From Burkholderiales bacterium (lineage in GTDB: Bacteria > Pseudomonadota > Gammaproteobacteria > Burkholderiales > Burkholderiaceae_E), in the NCBI GenBank assembly GCA_026399835.1, contig JAPLQE010000051.1, positions 1-64,000 of the forward strand: 64,000 bases of DNA, in the 5' to 3' direction. A program made the translations under genes and the position numbers. The notes under the pieces are model-generated. The model did no database searches. It saw only the letters and a list, made by a program, of their open reading frames with translations, and was not told the DNA's origin. Shown in pieces: positions 43,143 to 52,258 of this stretch. The number at the start of each line of letters is the position of its first letter. Position 1 is the first letter of the stretch.

Positions 43143-43969
43143 GCCGCGGCGGCGTTCAGCTCGCGGCGGTACTTGTTCAGCGCCTGCACCGTGCCGAGCT
43201 CGCGGCCGAAGAGCAGCGACAGGTTGTGCAGGATCCGGTCGACGACCTTGCCTTCCCACTCCGCATCGAAGCGGATCTGGTTGTCGAGCCAGCGCTCGAG
43301 CCAGCCCGGCTCGGGCAGGCGGCTCTGCACGGTGTCGTTGGGGAACAGGTCCTTGTTGACGTGCAGGTTCGTCGGATGCAGCGCCTGCGTGGTGCGGCGG
43401 GCACTGGCCATCAGCAGGCCGATCTTGGCGAAGGCCACGCGGGCGGTGTCGCCGACCTCGCCGATCGCCTTCTTCATGTACTGCAGGTAGGCGCCGCCGT
43501 GGCGGGCCTCGTCGCGCGAGATCGTCTCGTACAGGTGCTTGATCACCGGCTCGGTGTGCCACTCGGAGGCGCATCGGTACCAGTGGTTCAGCCGGATCTC
43601 GCCGCAGAAGTGCAGCATCAGGGTCTCGAGCGGCGGGGCCGGATCGAACTCGAAGCGCACCGCGTGCAGCTCGGCCTCGGTCGGCACCAGGTCGGGCCGG
43701 AAGCGCCGCAGGTACTCCATCAGCACCAGCGCGTGCTTCTGTTCCTCGAAGAACCACACCGACATGAAGGCGCTGAAGTCGCTGTCGTGACGGTTGTCGC
43801 GCAGGAACATCTCGGTGGCCGGCAGCGCCGCCCACTCGGTGATCGCGTTCATGCGGATCGTCTGCGCCTGCTCCTCGGACAGCAGGGACGCGTCGAATCG
43901 GTCCCAAGGGATGTCGTCGAAGCTCCAGCGCACGCGCTCCAGCGTCTTGAACAGTTCGGGGTACAGCAT
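43139..43969 (-). CDS. ferritin-like diiron protein
   Basis: 276-residue, all-helical protein. Two E-x-x-H motifs, FFEEQKHALVLM and SRDEARHGGAY, each have a preceding glutamate about 30 residues earlier (WAALPATEMF, HFCGEIRLNHW). These form the carboxylate-bridged diiron site of the ferritin-like superfamily. Length and motif spacing resemble acyl-ACP desaturase-like or AurF-like oxygenases more than iron-storage ferritins. Substrate unknown. Single-gene unit. Confidence 0.8.
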   Translation of the reverse strand: MLYPELFKTLERVRWSFDDIPWDRFDASLLSEEQAQTIRMNAITEWAALPATEMFLRDNRHDSDFSAFMSVWFFEEQKHALVLMEYLRRFRPDLVPTEAELHAVRFEFDPAPPLETLMLHFCGEIRLNHWYRCASEWHTEPVIKHLYETISRDEARHGGAYLQYMKKAIGEVGDTARVAFAKIGLLMASARRTTQALHPTNLHVNKDLFPNDTVQSRLPEPGWLERWLDNQIRFDAEWEGKVVDRILHNLSLLFGRELGTVQALNKYRRELNAAAA

Positions 43970-44091
43970 GGGCGTCGGGACTTAGAGGTTGGCGGGGACC
44001 GGCGAAGCGGGCGGCATGTCGGGCCGCCGACCGGTCCGGACCGCAGGCGACGCGATTCTAGCAGCGGCGTCCGCCGGACGGGTATCCGGGG

Positions 44092-44568
44092 TCATGCGGG
44101 CGAGCGGAGCCGTCCGCGGGGGTCCGGGGGCGGCTGTGCGACCGCTCCGCGCCGGCGCAGCCAGCGCATCAGCACGCCGATCGCGGGGAACTGCTCGTAG
44201 AGTTCCTCGGCCGCGTCCCAGTAGTCGCGGTGGACGCTCACGCGCCCCTGCGGGTCGAAGCGAAGATGGGAGCAGCCGCGGATCCGGCGCGGCCCGGCCG
44301 GCAGCGGCCGACGGAACGAGAACTCGAAGTCCCAGACGAGGAAGGCCGCGTCCCCCTGGGCGACGGTCTCGCGCACGATGAAGCGTGGCGCATCGACCTG
44401 CACGAACATGTGCTCGAAGATGCGGGCGATCGCGGGCACGCCGCGGACCTCGTTGAACGGGTCCTTGAAGTAGGCGTCGGCCGCGTACAGCTCGCCCAGC
44501 CCCGCGATGTCGGACGCCGAGATCGACTCGTAGAAGGCGACCACCCGCGCCAGCGCCTCGGTGCTCAC
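44092..44568 (-). CDS. NTF2-like (SnoaL) fold protein
   Basis: 158 residues with a GTG start overlapping the SDR stop (GTGA). The sequence VVAFYESISASDIAGLGELYAADAYFKDPF and VWDFEFSFRR with a cone-shaped alpha+beta pattern fits the nuclear-transport-factor-2-like fold. It is the last gene of the lipid/photoprotection operon. In related operons such a protein accompanies the SDR, but its job, whether ligand-binding or an isomerase, is not known. Confidence 0.82.
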   Translation of the reverse strand: MSTEALARVVAFYESISASDIAGLGELYAADAYFKDPFNEVRGVPAIARIFEHMFVQVDAPRFIVRETVAQGDAAFLVWDFEFSFRRPLPAGPRRIRGCSHLRFDPQGRVSVHRDYWDAAEELYEQFPAIGVLMRWLRRRGAVAQPPPDPRGRLRSPA

Positions 44569-45413
44569 AGCCCGGTGACCTTGCGCACCAGCGCGAAGTA
44601 CAGCCGGTAGGGCAGCAGCCGCGCGAACTTCAGCCAGGCGGTGAAGCGCTTCGGATAGTGGATCTCGAAGCGGCCGGCCTCGATACCCGCGAGCGTCGCC
44701 TCCGCGGCCTGGCGCGCGGTGATCAGCGCCGGCATCGGGTAGTCGTTGGTGGCGGTCGCCGGCGTGTCGACGTACCCGGGATTCACCAGGTAGACGCCGA
44801 TGCCGGCCGGGCGCAGGTCGAGGTACAGCGACTCGGCGAGGTTGATCAGCGCGGCCTTGGTCGGACCGTAGACCAGCGCGTGCGGCAGCCCGCTGTAGCC
44901 GGCGACGCTCGAGACCAGCGCGAGGCCGCCGCTGCCCTGCGCGAGCAGCATCGGCAGGATCGAGGCGAGGCCGCCGAACACCGCGTTCAGGTTGGTGTCG
45001 AGCATGCCCCGCGCGGCCTCGAGCTCGAAGTCCTGCGCGCGCATCGCCTGGTAGGTGCCGGCGACCCAGAGGACGAGGTCGATGCCGCCCCAGCGTGCCC
45101 GCAGCGACTCGCAGGCCGCCGCCACTGCGGCCGCGTCGGTGACGTCGAGCGGCAGGATCTCGGCCGGTGCGAGACCGCCCGCGCCGACCGCCTCGCGCAG
45201 CGCCTCGGCACGCCGGGCCGAGACCGCCACGCGCGCCCCGCGCGCCAACAGCGTTCGCGCCAGCTCGGCGCCGATGCCGCTCGAGGCGCCCACCACCCAC
45301 ACCCGCCGGCCGGCCCAGCCGTCCACCCGCGGGTTGAGCGGACCGAAGAGCCGCGGCGCGGCGACCTTCGTCTGGACGGGCAGGAATCCCGAGCCCATGA
45401 CGTCGGGGCTCAT
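44565..45413 (-). CDS. short-chain dehydrogenase/reductase
   Basis: 282 residues with a classical SDR core: nucleotide-binding GASSGIGAELA, DVTDAA, an LVLWVAG strand in place of NNAG, and the catalytic Ser-Tyr-Lys in SSVAGYSGLPHALVYGPTK. The C-terminal HYPKRFTAWLKFARLLPYRLYF could associate with membrane. Both ends overlap neighbours by four bases (ATGA with the DUF3833 gene, GTGA with the NTF2-like gene). It probably reduces or oxidises a lipid-derived carbonyl or alcohol. Confidence 0.9.
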   Translation of the reverse strand: MSPDVMGSGFLPVQTKVAAPRLFGPLNPRVDGWAGRRVWVVGASSGIGAELARTLLARGARVAVSARRAEALREAVGAGGLAPAEILPLDVTDAAAVAAACESLRARWGGIDLVLWVAGTYQAMRAQDFELEAARGMLDTNLNAVFGGLASILPMLLAQGSGGLALVSSVAGYSGLPHALVYGPTKAALINLAESLYLDLRPAGIGVYLVNPGYVDTPATATNDYPMPALITARQAAEATLAGIEAGRFEIHYPKRFTAWLKFARLLPYRLYFALVRKVTGL

Positions 45414-45979
45414 CGCTTGGTGAAGGACAGCAGCACCTCGCCGAGGCGGATGCCGAACTTGCTCATCGTGGCGCGGTTCAGCATCACGCGCTCGTCGACC
45501 AGGTACATCCAGTCGTCGAAGTCGACGTTCCACACCGTGCCGTCGACGTTCAGCGCGAGCGTGTAGCGCCAGTTCAGCGCGTTGCCCGAGGAGACGCCCT
45601 GGGCCTCGCCGACCACGTCGGCCGCGGTGCCGACCCAGCGCCCCTCGGGCAGCCGGCGCACGGTCCAGACGCGCTTCTCCTTCTTGCCGTCGGAGTAGAT
45701 GAAGTCCTCGTCGAGCGTGCCGGTGTCGCCCACCCAGCCGCACTTCATCTTCACCGTGAAGCGCCGCACGATCTTGCCGGAGCGGTCCTGGAAGACGCCC
45801 CAGGCGTCGATGTCGCCGTCGAAGTAGGTGCGCAGGTCGAGGACCGGCTTCTCGGCCCGGTAGGTGGCCGGATCGACGCCGGCACAGCCTGCGGCGAGCG
45901 CGAGGCTGCCCGCGAGGCCGCCGAGCGCGGCGCGCCGGGCGGGATGCGCGGGCAGCGCGAAGGGGGCGGGGACATTCAT
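45410..45979 (-). CDS. DUF3833 family lipoprotein
   Basis: 189 residues. A signal sequence ends in a lipobox-like ALAAGC, so the mature protein starts at the cysteine and would be lipid-anchored. The domain (VLDLRTYFDGDIDAWGVFQD, MKCGWVGDTGTLDEDFIYSDG, VWNVDFDDWMYLVDERVM) is typical of DUF3833, a lipocalin-like beta-barrel family of unknown function. It is common in Cfa-containing stress operons. ATG overlaps the MFS stop. Confidence 0.87.
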   Translation of the reverse strand: MNVPAPFALPAHPARRAALGGLAGSLALAAGCAGVDPATYRAEKPVLDLRTYFDGDIDAWGVFQDRSGKIVRRFTVKMKCGWVGDTGTLDEDFIYSDGKKEKRVWTVRRLPEGRWVGTAADVVGEAQGVSSGNALNWRYTLALNVDGTVWNVDFDDWMYLVDERVMLNRATMSKFGIRLGEVLLSFTKR

Positions 45980-47304
45980 GGGGGAGCCTCGACGGGGCGA
46001 TCGTCCGGGGGCAGGGGGGCGAGCAGCAGCACCAGCCCGGAGACCAGCTTGAGGGCGCTGGGCAGCAGCGCATAGGTCGCCGACAGCGCGACGGTGGAGG
46101 CGGCGGATGCGCCCGGCTGGTAGCCGAGTGCATCGAGCACCGGCAGGGCCAGGCCGGCGGCCGCGGCGAGGTTGATCTTGGTGGCCAGGCTCCAGACGCC
46201 GAAGAACGCGCCGTCGCTGCGGCGCGGTCCGTCGTCGGCGGCGAGCACGGTGGCGAGCAGCGCCGGCGGGATCGCCAGGTCGGCGCCGAGCGCGAAGCCG
46301 GTGACCAGGCAGACCGCGAGGAAGGCACCGCCGTCGCCGGCCCGCAGGCCGAAGGCCCAGACGAAGGCGAACACCGCGAGCGCCATGCCGAACAGCCAGG
46401 CGTTGCGCAGGCCCGCGACCCGTGCGATCCGCACCCAGGCCGGCATGCCGACGGCCGCGGCGAGGAAGTAGGCGACCAGGTAGAGCGGCGCGCGCTCCGG
46501 CGTCTGCAGCACGTCGCCGACGTAGAACAGCACCAGCGTCGCCGGGATCGCGGTCGCGATGCCGTTGACCATGAAGGCGGCGAGCATCCAGCGGAACGGC
46601 TGGCTGCCGGAGACCTCGCGCCAGGTCGAGGCGAGCTGGTCGCGCAGGGACGGCGTCGGGCCGGCGGGGGCGCTGCGCGCGGGCGGCAGCGGCGCGCGGG
46701 CGATCGCCAGCGCCGCCACGACCGCGCCGACCACGAACAGCAGCACCAGCCAGCCCGCCCGGTCGGGCATCAGCAGGCTGGCGGACAGCAGCACGCCGAT
46801 CAGGCCGAAGCCCTCGCGGCTCGCGGTGATCCGGACCCGCTCGAGCGGCCCGTCGCCGAGCCGCGCGCCCCAGGCCTGGTAGGCGATCGAGACCACCGAG
46901 TAGGCGATGTAGGTGACCACCGACGAGACCGCGAGCCATGCGGGCAGCGACACGCCGTCGGGCGGCAGGAAGATCGCCGCGAAGCCGAGCGCGAGCAGCG
47001 GCAGGGCGAGCAGGATGGCGCGCCGGTAGATGTCGCGCTCGTGCCGCCGGTCGAGGGCGATGCCCACGCCCGGGTCGATCACCGCGTCGATCAGCCGGGT
47101 GAGGAAGAGCACCGCGCCGATGACGGTGAGGTCGACGCCGAGGTGCTCCGCGTAGAACGTCGGCAGCAGCACGAACAGCGGCAGCTCGAGCAGCGCGAGC
47201 GGCGCGCGCAGCGCGCCGTAGGACGCGTAGTCGCGGATCCGCATCGCGGGCGCGGCGTCGGCGGCCGCCGCCGCATCGAGCCGGCCCGGCGCTGGCGTGC
47301 TCAC
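45976..47304 (-). CDS. MFS/GPH-type transporter
   Basis: 442 residues and twelve helices. The N-terminal half has LLTRLIDAVIDPGVGIALDRR, the signature of the glycoside-pentoside-hexuronide/MelB branch of MFS, and a YSVVSIAYQAWGARL helix. The GTG start overlaps the stop of the chalcone-isomerase-like gene (GTGA). In this operon it is unlikely to be a sugar carrier. Related proteins in Cfa operons are presumed to move lipids or lipid precursors. Confidence 0.87.
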   Translation of the reverse strand: MSTPAPGRLDAAAAADAAPAMRIRDYASYGALRAPLALLELPLFVLLPTFYAEHLGVDLTVIGAVLFLTRLIDAVIDPGVGIALDRRHERDIYRRAILLALPLLALGFAAIFLPPDGVSLPAWLAVSSVVTYIAYSVVSIAYQAWGARLGDGPLERVRITASREGFGLIGVLLSASLLMPDRAGWLVLLFVVGAVVAALAIARAPLPPARSAPAGPTPSLRDQLASTWREVSGSQPFRWMLAAFMVNGIATAIPATLVLFYVGDVLQTPERAPLYLVAYFLAAAVGMPAWVRIARVAGLRNAWLFGMALAVFAFVWAFGLRAGDGGAFLAVCLVTGFALGADLAIPPALLATVLAADDGPRRSDGAFFGVWSLATKINLAAAAGLALPVLDALGYQPGASAASTVALSATYALLPSALKLVSGLVLLLAPLPPDDRPVEAPP

Positions 47305-47870
47305 CGCGGGGTCCCGGGCGCGTCGGTCGCCTGCCGCACCAGCGACTCGCGCAGCGAGGGCGCCGTGGTCCGCGCGTCGAGCCAGATCGCGAAGAAGGCG
47401 TCGGAGAAGTCGGGATCGTCGACCGTGCCGATTGCGCGGTCGTTGTGGAAGAAGCGCGCGCCGCGACCCGGCTCGTGCACCCCAGTCAGGCGGTCGCCCT
47501 TGGCAACGTCCGGGAAGACCCGCTTCATCGCCTCGAGCCACCGCGTGCGCCGCGGCGCATCGCCGAAGCCCATCCGCTCCATCTCCTGCAGGCTGCGCTC
47601 GGCGATCAGCTGGCCCTTGAGCGCGGTCGCGTAGCGCAGGTCGAGCGCGAACGGCGAGGCCGCCGGACGCTCGATGCGCAGCCCCGGCCGACCGACCCAG
47701 AGCTGCGCGCTGTAGACCTTCAGTCCGAACCAGCGCAGCTCGCCCTCGCCGGCGAGCCGTGCCTCGGGCAGCTGGGCCGAGATCGCGGCCGGCGCCGTGT
47801 TCGCGTGCGACGCCGGCGCGGCCGCGGCGAGCACGGCAGCCAGGGCGAGCGTTGCGAGACGGTGGCGCAT
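47301..47870 (-). CDS. chalcone-isomerase-like secreted protein
   Basis: 189 residues with a cleavable signal peptide (RLATLALAAVLAAAAPASHA). The domain FGLKVYSAQLWVGRPG, FALDLRYATALKGQLIAERSLQEMERMG and a final FFAIWLDARTTAPSLRESL match bacterial chalcone-isomerase-like proteins. These bind fatty acids more plausibly than flavonoids. Periplasmic. 11 bases after the cfa stop. Confidence 0.87.
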   Translation of the reverse strand: MRHRLATLALAAVLAAAAPASHANTAPAAISAQLPEARLAGEGELRWFGLKVYSAQLWVGRPGLRIERPAASPFALDLRYATALKGQLIAERSLQEMERMGFGDAPRRTRWLEAMKRVFPDVAKGDRLTGVHEPGRGARFFHNDRAIGTVDDPDFSDAFFAIWLDARTTAPSLRESLVRQATDAPGTPR

Positions 47871-47881
47871 GGGGGCCGTCC

Positions 47882-49183
47882 TCAGGCGCTCGGCGCGCGC
47901 AGCGTGAACTGCACGACGTCGGTGCTGCCCTGCGCGAAGCCCGCCTCGCAGTAGGCGAGGTAGAACTCCCAGGTCCGCGAGAAGCGGCTGTCGAAGCCCT
48001 GCGCGGTGATCCGCGGCAGGTTCGCGCAGAAGGTCTCGCGCCACTCGGCGAGCGTGCGCGCGTAGTCGGGGCCGAACGCGAACCGGTCGTCGACCGAGAG
48101 CCCGGCGCGCGAGGCACCCTGCTCGAACACCGTCGGCGAGGGCAGCATGCCGCCCGGGAAGATGTACTGCTGGATGAAGTCGGTGCCGCGCCGGTAGCGC
48201 TCGAACAGCGCGTCGTCGATGGTGATCGTCTGGACCACCGCGCGCCCGCCCGGCACGAGGCAGCGGCGCACCGTCTCGAAGTAGCCCGGCCAGTACTGCT
48301 CGCCGACCGCCTCGAACATCTCGATCGACACGATCGCGTCGTAGCGTCCGCGCTCGTCGCGATAGTCCTGCAGCAGGAAGGTGGCTTGCTCGGCGAGGCC
48401 CGCGTCGGCGAGCCGCCGGGTGGCCCAGGCGTGCTGCTCGGTCGACAGCGTGAGGCCGGTGACGTGCAGCCCGTCACGGGCCGCCATCTCGGCGAAGCCG
48501 CCCCAGCCGCAGCCGATCTCGAGCACCCGGGCGCCGGCGGGCAGCGCGAGCGCATCGAGGATGCGGCGGTACTTGGCGTCCTGCGCGTCCTGCAGCGAGC
48601 GGGCCGGGTCGTCGCCGTAGAGCGCGCTCGAGTAGGTCATGCTCGGATCGAGCCAGACCTCGTAGAACGGGTTGCCGAGGTCGTAGTGGGCGTGGATGTT
48701 GCGCTTCGAGCCGCTGCGGCTGTTGCGGTTGAACAGGTGCCGGACGCGATAGAGCAGGCTGCCCCACCAGCTGCCGTAGATCGCGCGCTCGACCACGTCG
48801 CGGTTGGCGAGCATCAGGCGCATCAGGGTCGCCAGCGAATCGGTGTGCCAGTCGCCGGCGATGAACGACTCGGCGAATCCGATGTCGCCGCGGGCCAGCG
48901 ACGCGCCGAAGATGTTCCAGTTGGACAGGCGCATCGTGGCGTGCGGCTCGCCGGTACCGAAGAGCATCGTGCGGCCGGCCGGCGTCACCACCGTCAGGCG
49001 GCCGTGGCGCAGCCGTTCGAGCAGCGCGAGCACGGCGCGTGCGGCCGGGGGCACGGCCTCCTCGATCGGCTGCGGGCGATCCTCGCCCATCGACTCGCCG
49101 TCGATCAGGGGGGCTGCTGCGGGGTTCAGCATTCGGCTGGACTCGGCGCCGAGCATCCGGCGCGCTGAGACATTTCGGTTCAT
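47882..49183 (-). CDS. cfa: cyclopropane-fatty-acyl-phospholipid synthase family methyltransferase
   Basis: 433-residue SAM-dependent enzyme acting on unsaturated acyl chains of membrane phospholipids. Motif I is VLEIGCGWGGFAEMAA. The substrate region contains HYDLGNPFYEVWLDPSMTYSSALY. Later blocks YDAIVSIEMFEAVGEQYW and QQYIFPGGMLPS are hallmark Cfa sequences. Products could be cyclopropane or methylated fatty acids; the FAD oxidoreductase partner leaves open a desaturated or furan-type product. ATG overlaps the DUF1365 stop. Confidence 0.93.
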   Translation of the reverse strand: MNRNVSARRMLGAESSRMLNPAAAPLIDGESMGEDRPQPIEEAVPPAARAVLALLERLRHGRLTVVTPAGRTMLFGTGEPHATMRLSNWNIFGASLARGDIGFAESFIAGDWHTDSLATLMRLMLANRDVVERAIYGSWWGSLLYRVRHLFNRNSRSGSKRNIHAHYDLGNPFYEVWLDPSMTYSSALYGDDPARSLQDAQDAKYRRILDALALPAGARVLEIGCGWGGFAEMAARDGLHVTGLTLSTEQHAWATRRLADAGLAEQATFLLQDYRDERGRYDAIVSIEMFEAVGEQYWPGYFETVRRCLVPGGRAVVQTITIDDALFERYRRGTDFIQQYIFPGGMLPSPTVFEQGASRAGLSVDDRFAFGPDYARTLAEWRETFCANLPRITAQGFDSRFSRTWEFYLAYCEAGFAQGSTDVVQFTLRAPSA

Positions 49184-49965
49184 CGATGACCTCGGGAGAC
49201 GAATGCCTCGGGGGGTTCCGGCTTGCGGTGGAAGGGCACGCGCGCGAGCCAGAGCCGCAGCGCCTGCCAGTGGATGCGTGCGATCACGCCGATGGTGAAG
49301 AGCGGCTGGCCGAAGAGTGCCCGGCGCACCGCCCTGCGGTCGGCCGGCACCAGCTCGCCCGACAGGCTCGTCAGCAGCAACGGGCCCTCGGCGTCATGGT
49401 GGTCGATCCGGGCGATCGCGCGGTCGGCCCGGTTGAAGAAGCGGAACGAGTACTCGCCGGTGACCGAGCAGAACGGCGACACGTGGAAGACCTTGCTCGC
49501 CCGCATCTCGCGGCCCTGCGCGAGCGGCGCGCCGTCCGGCTCGGACAGCAGGTAGCAGTGGCGTTCGCCGAAGGTGTTGTTGACCTCGGCGATCACCGCC
49601 ACCAGCGCGCCGTCGGCACGGTGGCAGAACCAGAAGCTGACCGGCTTGAACGCGTAGCCGAGCACCCTCGGGAAGGCATGCAGCCAGATCGCGCCGTCGG
49701 CATCGGTGCCGGCCTGCCGGCACAGGCCGCGGGCCCAGTCCTCGAGCGCAGACGTGCCGTCGCCGTGGTCGGCGCAGCGGAACGACATCGGACCCGGCGC
49801 GTCCCAGCCGAACCAGCGTCCGAGACCGGCGGCCGCCTGCCGGGCCCGGTCGCCGTCGATGCGCATCCGCAGGAAGAATCCGTCATAGCCGAACGCATGG
49901 CGCACCGGCCGCAGCCGCGTGTGGCGGATCGGCCCGAAACCCAGCTGCAGCGGATGAGGGTCCAT
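49180..49965 (-). CDS. DUF1365 family protein
   Basis: 261 residues beginning FGPIRHTRLRPVRHAFGYDGFFLRM, with the highly conserved LGYAFKPVSFWFCH and ASKVFHVSPFCSVTGEYSF blocks. The DUF1365 family is almost always found between an FAD-dependent amine-oxidase-like gene and a cfa gene, as here. Biochemical function is unknown. It is presumed to help modify phospholipid acyl chains. Confidence 0.9.
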   Translation of the reverse strand: MDPHPLQLGFGPIRHTRLRPVRHAFGYDGFFLRMRIDGDRARQAAAGLGRWFGWDAPGPMSFRCADHGDGTSALEDWARGLCRQAGTDADGAIWLHAFPRVLGYAFKPVSFWFCHRADGALVAVIAEVNNTFGERHCYLLSEPDGAPLAQGREMRASKVFHVSPFCSVTGEYSFRFFNRADRAIARIDHHDAEGPLLLTSLSGELVPADRRAVRRALFGQPLFTIGVIARIHWQALRLWLARVPFHRKPEPPEAFVSRGHR

Positions 49966-49982
49966 CGGGCGGGCCGCGTGCC

Positions 49983-51359
49983 TCAGGCGGTCTCGAGCGC
50001 GGACGTCGCCGGCGGCGCGGGGCGCCCCGAGACGGCCGGCGACAGCAGGGCGCCGGCGACGGCGAGTCCGGACTTCAGGCCGTCCTCGTGGAAGCCCCAG
50101 CCTGTCCAGGCACCCGCGTACCAGGTGTTGCGCTGGCCCTGGATCGACGGCAGCCGGCGCTGCGCGGCGATCGCGCCGCCGTCGAACACCGGGTGCGAGT
50201 AGTCGAACGTGCCGAGCACCGTCTCGTCGCGCGGCGGCGCGAGCGGGTTCAGCGTCACCAGCACCGGTTCGGAGAAGGGCAGCGGCTGCAGCCGGTTCAG
50301 CCAGTAGGTGACCGCGACCGAGGGCGCGTCGGTACCGGCCGGCGCGGCGATGGTCGCGTCGGGCGCGCAGAACGAGCCCGCGCTCAGATAGTTCCACGCC
50401 GCCCAGGCGCGACGCCGCTTGGGCATCAGCGCGAGGTCGGTGTGCAGGTAGGCACGGTTGGGCTGGTAGGGCACGGCCCCGAGGATCTCACGCTCGTCGG
50501 TGCTCGCGTCGGCCAGCATCCGCAGCGACTGGTCGCTGTGGCAAGCGAGCACCACGTGGTCGAAGGTCTCGCTGCCGTGGTCGGTCATCACCGTCACCGA
50601 GTCCCGCCCGCCGTTCCGCGGGTCGAGCGGCATGCGGCGGATGCCGCGCACCGGGGTCGAGATCCGCAGGTCGTCGAGCCCGGCGACGATCTTCTCGACG
50701 TACTGGCGGGCGCCGCCCTTCACCGTGAACCAGCGCGGACGGTTCGCCACCTGCAGCAGCCCGTGGTTGTCGCAGAAGCGCGCGAAGCTGCCGACCGGAA
50801 AGGCGAGCATCGTCGCGGTCGGGCACGACCAGATCGCTGCCGCCATCGGCAGCAGGTAGCCGTCGCGAAAGGGGCGGCCATAGCCGTTGGCGTCCAGCCA
50901 GTCGGCGAGCGGCACCGCCGCGTCGTCCGCACGCGCCGCGTCGTGGGCCAGCGCGGTCGCCTGGCGGTTGAAGCGCAGGATGTCGCGCAGCATCGACCAG
51001 AAGCGCGGCGACAGCGCGTTCGACGGCTGGGCGAACAGCGAGCGCAGGTCGCTGCCGCACCACTCGAAGTCGTGCGGGCCGACCGACACCGAGAACGACA
51101 TCTCGGAGGCGGCGGTCGGCACGCCGAGCGCGTCGAACAGCGCGATCAGGTTCGGGTAGGTGCGCTCGTTGTAGACGAGGAACCCGGTGTCCACCGGATG
51201 GGTCGTGCCGCCCACGGTCGCATCGACGGTGTTCGTGTGGCCGCCGACGTAGCCGGCGGCCTCGAACAGCGTCACCCGGTGGCGTGCCGCCAGGCGGTGC
51301 GCTGCACCCAGCCCGGCGATCCCGCCGCCGACCACCGCGATCCGCAGGGCCGCTCCCAT
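49983..51359 (-). CDS. FAD-dependent NAD(P)-binding oxidoreductase (amine-oxidase-like)
   Basis: 458 residues. An N-terminal Rossmann FAD site (IAVVGGGIAGLGAAHRLAA) and a GGHTNTVDATVGGTTHPVDTG loop are followed by an amine-oxidase-like core. The C-terminal FAD contact is NTWYAGAWTGWGFHEDGLKSG. This subfamily pairs with DUF1365 and Cfa and probably oxidises a modified fatty acyl chain. It starts 14 bases after the folE2 stop, so folE2 and this operon are likely one transcript. Confidence 0.9.
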   Translation of the reverse strand: MGAALRIAVVGGGIAGLGAAHRLAARHRVTLFEAAGYVGGHTNTVDATVGGTTHPVDTGFLVYNERTYPNLIALFDALGVPTAASEMSFSVSVGPHDFEWCGSDLRSLFAQPSNALSPRFWSMLRDILRFNRQATALAHDAARADDAAVPLADWLDANGYGRPFRDGYLLPMAAAIWSCPTATMLAFPVGSFARFCDNHGLLQVANRPRWFTVKGGARQYVEKIVAGLDDLRISTPVRGIRRMPLDPRNGGRDSVTVMTDHGSETFDHVVLACHSDQSLRMLADASTDEREILGAVPYQPNRAYLHTDLALMPKRRRAWAAWNYLSAGSFCAPDATIAAPAGTDAPSVAVTYWLNRLQPLPFSEPVLVTLNPLAPPRDETVLGTFDYSHPVFDGGAIAAQRRLPSIQGQRNTWYAGAWTGWGFHEDGLKSGLAVAGALLSPAVSGRPAPPATSALETA

Positions 51360-51373
51360 GGGCGCCGGCACGC

Positions 51374-52168
51374 TCAGGGCTTGACGCGCTCGATGAGCGC
51401 GTAGGCCGAGTGGTTGTGGATCGACTCGAAGTTCTCGGACTCGACCGTGTAGGCGGCCACGGCATCGAGCGCCTCGACCGCCAGCGCCACGTCGCGCACC
51501 AGATCCTCGACGAACTTGGGATTGTCGTAGGCGCGCTCGGTCACGTACTTCTCGTCCGGGCGCTTGAGCAGGCCCCAGAGCTCGCACGAGGCGGCCTGCT
51601 CGGCGATGCCGATCAGCGACTCGACCGGCAGTTCGTCGCGCAGCGAGGCCGAGATGGTCACGTGCGAGCGCTGGTTGTGCGCGCCGTACTCGGAGATGTT
51701 CTTCGAGCACGGGCACAGGCTCGTCACCGGCACCAGCACCTTCATCGTGACCGTGGTGACGCCGGCCTTCGACTCGGCGCGCAGCGTCACGCGGTAGTCC
51801 ATCAGGCTCTGCACGGCGGAGACCGGCGCGGTCTTCATCACGAAGTACGGGAAGCGCATCTCGACGAAGCCGGCCTCCGCGTCGAGGCGGGCGAGCATCG
51901 TCGTCATCAGGCGCTGCAGCATCGCCGGCGACACCGGCTCGTGCGCGTCCTGCAGGACCTCGAGGAAACGCGACATGTGCGTCCCCTTCACGTCCGGCGG
52001 CAGCGCGACGTACATGTCGACGGTGGCGACCGTGGGCTGCGGGCCGCGCGCGGTCACGACCGTCAGCGGATGGGTGATGTCCTTGACGCCCACCCGCTGG
52101 ATGGCCAGGTTGCGGCGATCGGGGTTCGACTGCACGTCGGGCAGGAAGATCTTCTCGGGGGCGTTCAT
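51374..52168 (-). CDS. folE2: GTP cyclohydrolase IB (FolE2)
   Basis: First step of tetrahydrofolate and pterin synthesis (GTP to dihydroneopterin triphosphate). The 264-residue protein shows the FolE2 core: [23 protein letters not shown], the cysteine-containing [21 protein letters not shown], and [17 protein letters not shown]. The metal-promiscuous IB enzyme can replace zinc-dependent FolE when zinc is scarce or during stress. Here it lies between a glutathione peroxidase and the lipid operon, so a stress- or light-dependent pterin supply is likely. Confidence 0.95.
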   Translation of the reverse strand: MNAPEKIFLPDVQSNPDRRNLAIQRVGVKDITHPLTVVTARGPQPTVATVDMYVALPPDVKGTHMSRFLEVLQDAHEPVSPAMLQRLMTTMLARLDAEAGFVEMRFPYFVMKTAPVSAVQSLMDYRVTLRAESKAGVTTVTMKVLVPVTSLCPCSKNISEYGAHNQRSHVTISASLRDELPVESLIGIAEQAASCELWGLLKRPDEKYVTERAYDNPKFVEDLVRDVALAVEALDAVAAYTVESENFESIHNHSAYALIERVKP

Positions 52169-52204
52169 CGATCGGCTCCGTGGGGTCTGGCGGTCATGCT
52201 AACC

Positions 52205-52232
52205 GTCATTGACCGGAAAGTCACGAAATGAC
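52205..52232. promoter_or_regulatory. inverted repeat GTCATT/AATGAC upstream of folE2
   Basis: 6-bp arms 16 bases apart lie between the glutathione peroxidase stop and the folE2 start. It could be an operator or RNA hairpin. It is unrelated to the TTGTCC boxes. Confidence 0.3.
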
Positions 52233-52258
52233 TGTTCGGTCGCCGTGGCCATCGGTCG

